In this document: positions 6,869 through 10,767 of the stretch, in pieces
How the letters are laid out: the number at the start of each line of letters is the position of its first letter
Position numbering within the stretch: position 1 is the stretch's first letter
NCBI GenBank assembly: GCA_003649845.1
Contig: QMTB01000031.1
Span: 1-10,767, forward strand
Reading direction: 5' to 3'
Source of the DNA: Thermoplasmata archaeon
GTDB taxonomy: Archaea; Thermoplasmatota; E2; DHVEG-1
DNA length: 10,767 nucleotides
The notes under the pieces: model-generated
Told to the model about the DNA's origin: nothing
What the model saw: the letters and a program-made list of their open reading frames with translations, nothing else
Database searches by the model: none
Translations under genes and position numbers: made by a program

Positions 6869-6877
6869 AATTTAAAG
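6869..6877 (-). promoter_or_regulatory. TATA box of the PaaG-like crotonase gene
   Basis: CTTTAAATT on the minus strand is centred 27 bases before the ATG at 6846 and contains the stop codon of the upstream Nudix gene. The ATG has no Shine-Dalgarno sequence, so a leaderless transcript starting here is likely. Confidence 0.5.
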
Positions 6878-7375
6878 ATTGAGGAATTCAAGTATTCTAT
6901 CTAGTGATTCTTTGATATTTGGAACAGTATCAAAATCATCTATATCCATTGGTTTAACCCATCTATACTCGGTGTGCTCCCAGTCTAATTTTATAGAAGG
7001 TTTTTCTTTCAATATAACACAAGCAGGATGTACAATCCATGTTTTACCAATAGATTTATCAGTGAAGGTAAAAGATTCCCCAAGGTGATATGATAAAATA
7101 TTATCTTCTGTTAAACCTATTTCTTCTCTGAGTTCCTCTAGTATCTTACTATAAACTGGTTTTAATTCATCTAGATAACCTGCAACTGTATTCCATTTTC
7201 CTTTATATGTTCTAACGCTATTGCTTCTCTTCAATAGGAGAATCTCATCTTTGTATACAATGAAAACAGTTATAACAGGGGCAGTTTCACTATTAGAGTA
7301 ATCTATTCTACCGTCTGGAAATCTAGGAAGTTTCTCCGCGAATTCTTTAATTAAATCTAGAATCTCCCGATCCAT
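6872..7375 (-). CDS. Nudix hydrolase with an altered Nudix box
   Basis: A 167-residue Nudix protein. The beta-strand before the box (PVITVFIVYKDEILLLKRS) and GKWNTVAG are typical. The box itself spans 66-88: G66, then Lys72 where the first Glu of GX5EX7REUXEEXGU should be, Glu80 in place of Arg, and E81, E84, E85, G87 and L88 intact. The metal-binding glutamates are therefore retained, so activity is plausible. Substrate is not evident; archaeal relatives act on ADP-ribose, nucleotides or isopentenyl diphosphate, and the C-terminal EHTEYRWV is a common Nudix element. A TATA box at 7398-7406 gives a leaderless start. The PaaG-like crotonase gene follows after 25 bases but probably has its own promoter, so functional linkage to acyl-CoA metabolism is uncertain. 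Confidence 0.88.
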   Translation of the reverse strand: MDREILDLIKEFAEKLPRFPDGRIDYSNSETAPVITVFIVYKDEILLLKRSNSVRTYKGKWNTVAGYLDELKPVYSKILEELREEIGLTEDNILSYHLGESFTFTDKSIGKTWIVHPACVILKEKPSIKLDWEHTEYRWVKPMDIDDFDTVPNIKESLDRILEFLNL

Positions 7376-7397
7376 TATAAAAAATGTAAAATAGATT

Positions 7398-7406
7398 GAT
7401 ATTTAA
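7398..7406 (-). promoter_or_regulatory. TATA box of the Nudix gene (leaderless start)
   Basis: TTAAATATC on the minus strand is centred 27 bases before the ATG at 7375, and no Shine-Dalgarno sequence precedes that ATG. Confidence 0.5.
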
Positions 7407-7455
7407 CGATGTCGAGATGTATAAAAATATTAGAGAAATATAAAATAGAGATGTT

Positions 7456-7587
7456 TTAATTTTTCTTCCATTTGAATTCAACACGTTTCATATGTGGTGG
7501 TATTTTCTTCCCGTCCTTAGTTCTATAGCCTTCAACTGGCTTCCATCTAATCCCATATTCACCAATTTTACTCTCTTTATGTTTCAT
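7456..7587 (-). CDS. Small basic protein, 43 residues, unknown function
   Basis: A short reading frame that I translated by hand: it starts MKHKESKIGEYGIRWKPV and ends in VEFKWKKN followed by TAA. It is lysine-rich, strongly basic and has no membrane segment or cysteines. The core V-E-G-Y-R-T-K-D-G-K-K-I-P-P-H-M-K recalls the widespread GYxRKDGTxVxxHxR tail motif found in many small bacterial, archaeal and phage proteins, whose role I do not know. It is likely a real gene. GGATGTGAT (7591-7599), eight of nine matches to the ideal ribosome binding site, lies just before the ATG, and a TATA-rich box sits upstream at the distance expected for a short leader. A nucleic-acid-binding or ribosome-associated role would suit the charge, but that is only inference. 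It stands alone between the radical SAM and Nudix genes. Confidence 0.75.
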   Translation of the reverse strand: MKHKESKIGEYGIRWKPVEGYRTKDGKKIPPHMKRVEFKWKKN

Positions 7588-7590
7588 ACT

Positions 7591-7599
7591 ATCACATCC
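7591..7599 (-). promoter_or_regulatory. Shine-Dalgarno site of the 43-residue protein
   Basis: GGATGTGAT on the minus strand differs at one base from GGAGGTGAT and ends three bases before the ATG at 7587. It is the main evidence that this short frame is translated. Confidence 0.65.
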
Positions 7600-7620
7600 T
7601 TATAGAAACCACTTGTCATT

Positions 7621-7634
7621 TTAATATATTTAAA
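7621..7634 (-). promoter_or_regulatory. TATA box of the 43-residue protein gene
   Basis: The minus strand reads TTTAAATATATTAA here. The predicted start site near 7602 gives a leader of about 15 bases carrying the ribosome binding site. The rest of 7635-7752 shows no gene on either strand. Confidence 0.45.
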
Positions 7635-7752
7635 ACCGCTGTGCTAAAATAACAGATTGTGATAATAATCAAATACATAATTCAATATTTTTATCTAGAG
7701 GTGTAGGTTCCAATGTATGAGTTTAGTTTTGAAGTATTATAATATTCTAATT

Positions 7753-9375
7753 CTATCTTTCTATAACCTTTAGGTTAGATTCCATTGGTGATCCAATAGT
7801 ATATGTATCTCCTAAATCTTCTATTTTTAAATCCATCATTTGCAGAGGTTTATCAACATCTACTCCTTTTCTATTCGCCCATTTCTTTATATGATTAACT
7901 ACTAATTTGGCACCAAGGCTTGCCAATGGAGAGAATATCGGATAAGAGGGATTTCCTTTGATAATTCTTTTTAATCCATGATGTACCTCCCATGCAAGAT
8001 GTTTCCATGCATGATATATATGAAGAATTTTACCTGGAGTAAGATCTTCTACTATATCAAAAAATTCTTCATGTTTTAGAACACCCATTGGGATAAATGC
8101 TAGAGGAGTTACTGTAAAATGTGCTCTCTCTCCTAGTTTTTCCTTCAATTTTTTCTCCATTGTTATAATTAATCTAGCTGTATCTATCTCATCCTCATCA
8201 CTACCTCCAGGTAATCCAACGATAGTAGTATAGGCTGGAAGCCAGAAGTATTTATTAAAAACGTATGTTCCATTTAATAGAACCCAAGGCCATTCTTCTG
8301 CAGTAAATGGTTTCGTCTTATTATTTGCAATCTTTTTTATCAATTCTGGAGAAGCAGTTTCAAAACCAACTTGTATCCCAATCCATCTATTAAAATCTGC
8401 GTGGTTTAACTCTGCAATTCTCTTTAAAGTCCTTGGTGCTGCAAGTGCTCCTGCTATAGTACCATGCGTTGGATTTGCATACCTAACCCTTCTAAGAACT
8501 TCTTCAAATAGCTCAATGATTTTATCCTCATTTGGATAGAAATCTCTTTTATCTTCAACCATATAGTTGAAGATATCTTCACTATGAAGCCAAGCTGTTT
8601 TTTGACCTGTTTTTATATTCACCTCTACCTCTTCAACCACTCTCTCAATTGGATAGAATCTAGCGGTTCTTAAATTGGGAGAACAAAATTTGCAGCCTCT
8701 ACCGCAACCACGCATAACTTCAACCATCCCCTTATAGCTTCCACCTAGTATACTTGGAATCTGATCTATTGAAGGCAGAGTAGTTACATGTATATATCTA
8801 TCGCTATTTCCAACTTCAATGTCTCTATAGATATCTCCAAGGAGATGATCTGTTTCACCGCAGATAACGTGATCGATTCCTAGTTCTTCTGTTAATCTTT
8901 CTTTTAGCTGAAATTGCCAGCATGCTTGGCCACCAACTACAATTTTGAATTTATAATTCTTTTGTTCCCTATAATCTCTAAGTCTTTTTATCAAAGAGAT
9001 GAATTTATATTTTGAGTAGGAGGTTAGCTCTCCGCCATTTGTAAACATCATAGTAACTGGACCGAGACCATAGGGGTCCATTGTGTTAACTCCTACTATA
9101 GTTGTATTTTTATCTATAAATTTCTCTACCATCCTTGGGTGTGCAACTACAACCTCCTCTCTTTTATATCCATCCCTGATTAATGCAGCTTCTACTTTTC
9201 TTATCGCATATGGGGCAAGAATTAATCTTCCATTATCATCTGGAAGTTGAGTATCAAGGATGTTATATACCACTTTAGGTAACTTGTCAACTGGTGCACA
9301 AGGCAGGAAATCAAGGAGAGGGATGTTTCTAAATGTACTAGTTAAACTTTCATCAGAAGTTAGGACTACTCTCAT
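7753..9375 (-). CDS. B12-binding-type radical SAM protein
   Basis: A 540-residue enzyme. The N-terminal ~190 residues form a Rossmann-like cobalamin-binding-type domain (IVGVNTMDPYGLGP at 93-106, VVGGQACWQF at 146-155, CGETDHLLGDI at 172-182), without the classical DxHxxG, as in many family members. The radical SAM core begins with MRGCGRGCKFCSP, giving the iron-sulfur ligands C224, C228 and C231. Further barrel strands include GIQVGFETASPELIKKI. A ~170-residue C-terminal part contains TTIVGLPGGSDEDEIDTARL and a His/Trp-rich helix. Relatives methylate or cyclise unreactive carbons, including archaeal tetraether-lipid ring synthases; the substrate here is unknown. The ATG has GTGAT five bases upstream and lies 41 bases after the regulator gene. 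They may share a transcript, although a weak TATA-like box at 9401-9409 could also serve. Confidence 0.85.
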   Translation of the reverse strand: MRVVLTSDESLTSTFRNIPLLDFLPCAPVDKLPKVVYNILDTQLPDDNGRLILAPYAIRKVEAALIRDGYKREEVVVAHPRMVEKFIDKNTTIVGVNTMDPYGLGPVTMMFTNGGELTSYSKYKFISLIKRLRDYREQKNYKFKIVVGGQACWQFQLKERLTEELGIDHVICGETDHLLGDIYRDIEVGNSDRYIHVTTLPSIDQIPSILGGSYKGMVEVMRGCGRGCKFCSPNLRTARFYPIERVVEEVEVNIKTGQKTAWLHSEDIFNYMVEDKRDFYPNEDKIIELFEEVLRRVRYANPTHGTIAGALAAPRTLKRIAELNHADFNRWIGIQVGFETASPELIKKIANNKTKPFTAEEWPWVLLNGTYVFNKYFWLPAYTTIVGLPGGSDEDEIDTARLIITMEKKLKEKLGERAHFTVTPLAFIPMGVLKHEEFFDIVEDLTPGKILHIYHAWKHLAWEVHHGLKRIIKGNPSYPIFSPLASLGAKLVVNHIKKWANRKGVDVDKPLQMMDLKIEDLGDTYTIGSPMESNLKVIER

Positions 9376-9400
9376 TTCTTATCACTTAACTCTGTTTTTC

Positions 9401-9409
9401 GATATATTT
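9401..9409 (-). promoter_or_regulatory. Weak candidate TATA box for the radical SAM gene
   Basis: AAATATATC on the minus strand lies about 30 bases before the ATG at 9375. It would give a leader of a few bases, too short to keep the GTGAT site fully useful, so co-transcription with the regulator is equally possible. Confidence 0.25.
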
Positions 9410-9416
9410 GGGGATA

Positions 9417-9896
9417 TCAAACCTTTTCATCAATAGAGGGATTTTTACTACTCTCTATATATTCGCTAAGGAGAATGAGTATTGTGTTTAGATATTCATT
9501 TGCCTCTTCTACTTTATTCTTCAATTTTTTGATTCTATCGTCTGTATAATCAGATAATTTCCTATTTATATTCTTTAATAGATTATGAATATCATATCGT
9601 TTGATATCCTCTATTAGATGAAAGAGCCCAGATAGGATACTACTCTCTGATCGGTATACATATTTTCTTCCATTTTTACTACGGAGAACGAGATGTACTC
9701 TCATTAGACGATGTAGAGATGATGTGACACCAGAAATGCTGTATCCAAGTTTCTCTGCTAATTCATCTACACTTATCTCTCTATCTAGGATAAAAAGTTC
9801 TGCTAGAATATTGGCATCTACATCTCTCATCCCAATTTTATTGAATATCTTCGCTAGATCTTGTCTTATATCCATCGTATAATCTACAATTTTCAC
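9417..9896 (-). CDS. Winged-helix transcriptional regulator (MarR/TrmB/GbsR-like)
   Basis: A 159-residue DNA-binding protein. A winged helix-turn-helix spans about 25-75: ISVDELAEKLGYS forms the first helix and turn, ISGVTSSLHRLMRVHLV the recognition helix, and LRSKNGRKYVYRSE the wing. Residues ~90-155 are helical and charged with heptad-like spacing, suggesting a dimerising coiled coil; no ligand-binding domain follows, so effector sensing is unclear. The start is GTG, with a TATA box 27 bases upstream and no ribosome binding site; an internal ATG at 9875 is a weaker alternative because it also lacks such a site. The gene precedes the radical SAM gene and is divergent from the exported-protein gene, and both are its likely targets. 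Confidence 0.82.
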   Translation of the reverse strand: MKIVDYTMDIRQDLAKIFNKIGMRDVDANILAELFILDREISVDELAEKLGYSISGVTSSLHRLMRVHLVLRSKNGRKYVYRSESSILSGLFHLIEDIKRYDIHNLLKNINRKLSDYTDDRIKKLKNKVEEANEYLNTILILLSEYIESSKNPSIDEKV

Positions 9897-9905
9897 AAAA
9901 TTGTG
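9894..9905. promoter_or_regulatory. Inverted repeat over the regulator's start codon, candidate operator
   Basis: CACAA-AA-TTGTG is a perfect 5-2-5 inverted repeat covering the GTG start codon and predicted transcription start of the regulator. A dimeric winged-helix protein bound there would block its own promoter. Confidence 0.4.
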
Positions 9906-9918
9906 AATATTGTAATGA

Positions 9919-9926
9919 TATCTAAA
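9919..9926 (-). promoter_or_regulatory. TATA box of the regulator gene (leaderless start)
   Basis: TTTAGATA on the minus strand is centred 27 bases before the GTG at 9896. The spacing matches the other leaderless promoters in the window, though the box is not a strong one. Confidence 0.4.
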
Positions 9927-9981
9927 TTTTTCTATCCCCCTATAGAATCAATGTATTTCCTATCAGATTTATAGATACACA

Positions 9982-9991
9982 AAATTTATAT
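9982..9991 (+). promoter_or_regulatory. TATA box of the exported-protein gene
   Basis: AAATTTATAT is followed about 25 bases later by a predicted start site near 10012. The short leader would carry the GGTGA ribosome binding site (10016-10020), six bases before the ATG. Confidence 0.45.
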
Positions 9992-10000
9992 CCTATAGGA
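9991..10000. promoter_or_regulatory. Perfect 10-base palindrome, candidate operator
   Basis: TCCTATAGGA is its own reverse complement and sits between the TATA box and the predicted transcription start of the gene at 10027, where a bound repressor would act. A related CTATAG core occurs at 9940-9945. Confidence 0.35.
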
Positions 10001-10026
10001 ATTATTTATTAGAAGGGTGAGTTTTT

Positions 10027-10767
10027 ATGCGTAGAATTACTTGGCTATCCATAGGTTTGGTTCTACTACTAGTTATACCCACTTTATCTCCTCTAACTAC
10101 AGGTTTTCATTCAAGGAAAACAATTAAAGTAGCTTTTCTGCGGCAAAAATGGGATATCCTCGATGCACTACCTATTAAAGATATTATCATTATGAAGATT
10201 TATAGACATATATTGAAGGAAGCTGAGGATAGATATAATGTACGCTTTAAAATATATGAACTCTGGGATAGTTGGAATAGTGGAGATGTACAAAGCGGTA
10301 AACTCAGAAAACTAGGCATAGATACCATAGTAATGCCAGGTGGATTTGGTAGCTGGGATACACCTAAACGTTATAGATTGGAGATTAAAAACTTTGTACG
10401 CAGAGGAGGAGGATTCTACGGCATATGCGGTGATTCAACATTCGGATCACTAGGTGTAGTAAACCTACCATCAGGCTATAGATTCCCATTAAAAAGAATA
10501 ACAGGCTCATGGTCCTTCACACCCATGCTAGGACTAGCAAACGTATACACAGATGCAACACCATTATCACACATATTAAAACACCCTCTATTTTTCACCA
10601 AACTAGAGGTGTTTAAATCAATTAAATGTCTACCTTTTTCTAGGGCTGCTATTAAGATTAAACATTCTAAATTAGATATACAACAACCCTATGAAGGTAA
10701 ATATATACGTGTTATGCTAGGAAACGCACCTCTAGTAGATGGACCACTACTCTTCAGACTATTCAAA
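10027..10767 (+). CDS. Exported glutamine-amidotransferase-like (BPL_N-like) protein, 3' end outside window
   Basis: The frame stays open for 247 codons to the window edge, so the gene is partial at its 3' end. Residues 1-26 form a signal peptide or membrane anchor: Arg2-Arg3, a hydrophobic core (WLSIGLVLLLVIPTL), then a small-residue region. The mature part begins with a strand, IKVAFLR, and has the class I amidotransferase-like pattern: an oxyanion-type MPGGFGSW (103-110) and a nucleophile elbow FYGICGDSTFGS (130-141) with Cys134. The layout resembles the BPL_N domain found beside biotin-protein ligase but also alone in archaea. The catalytic His, if any, would lie beyond what can be judged here. 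A non-enzymatic or binding role outside the cell is possible. GGTGA precedes the ATG by six bases. It is divergent from the winged-helix regulator. Confidence 0.75.
   Translation, partial: MRRITWLSIGLVLLLVIPTLSPLTTGFHSRKTIKVAFLRQKWDILDALPIKDIIIMKIYRHILKEAEDRYNVRFKIYELWDSWNSGDVQSGKLRKLGIDTIVMPGGFGSWDTPKRYRLEIKNFVRRGGGFYGICGDSTFGSLGVVNLPSGYRFPLKRITGSWSFTPMLGLANVYTDATPLSHILKHPLFFTKLEVFKSIKCLPFSRAAIKIKHSKLDIQQPYEGKYIRVMLGNAPLVDGPLLFRLFK

Noticed and set aside
7423..7427. T5 run on the minus strand after the 43-residue gene as a terminator
   Set aside because: Five T residues in AT-rich DNA are too weak to call.
7714..7743. Nine-codon plus-strand frame after an AGGTG sequence
   Set aside because: Too short and without similarity to anything recognisable.

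Overview
The window looks archaeal, AT-rich and probably from a non-halophilic thermophile-like lineage of the Thermoproteota/TACK type; the lineage is inference. The sequence evidence is this: TATA-like boxes centred about 25-27 bases before several start codons, with no ribosome binding site (leaderless starts); GGAGGTGA-type ribosome binding sites before internal or operonic genes; a tRNA gene without encoded CCA; heavy AGA/AGG use; and archaeal-type protein families.

Layout. Bases 1-300 hold a tRNA-Arg(UCU) gene and a GC-rich island that folds as a likely uncharacterised structured RNA. Bases 421-1565 (plus strand) carry two separately promoted genes, an HD-domain nucleotidase-like protein and a macrodomain ADP-ribose-binding protein. 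Bases 1585-7375 (minus strand) form a compact block. In transcription order it encodes a Nudix hydrolase, a PaaG-like crotonase, a LiuC-like methylglutaconyl-CoA hydratase, a biotin carboxylase, a biotin carrier protein and a methylcrotonyl-CoA carboxylase beta subunit. The last four would carry 3-methylcrotonyl-CoA to 3-methylglutaconyl-CoA and then HMG-CoA, the middle of leucine catabolism (geranyl-CoA carboxylase is the main alternative). The dehydrogenase and HMG-CoA lyase are not in the window. The carboxylase alpha chain is divided inside the domain that normally joins biotin carboxylase to carboxyltransferase.

Bases 7456-7587 (minus) encode an uncatalogued 43-residue basic protein with its own ribosome binding site and TATA box. 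Bases 7753-9896 (minus) hold a winged-helix regulator followed by a B12-binding-type radical SAM enzyme. The regulator's start codon sits in an inverted repeat, suggesting autoregulation. Divergent from it, from 10027 to the right edge, runs the 5' part of a gene for an exported glutamine-amidotransferase-like (BPL_N-like) protein, with a perfect 10-base palindrome between its TATA box and predicted start site.

No insertion sequences, CRISPR arrays or phage genes were seen. The points most worth following up are the structured RNA, the split carboxylase alpha chain, the crotonase lacking the usual catalytic acids, the 43-residue protein and the regulator/radical SAM/exported protein locus.
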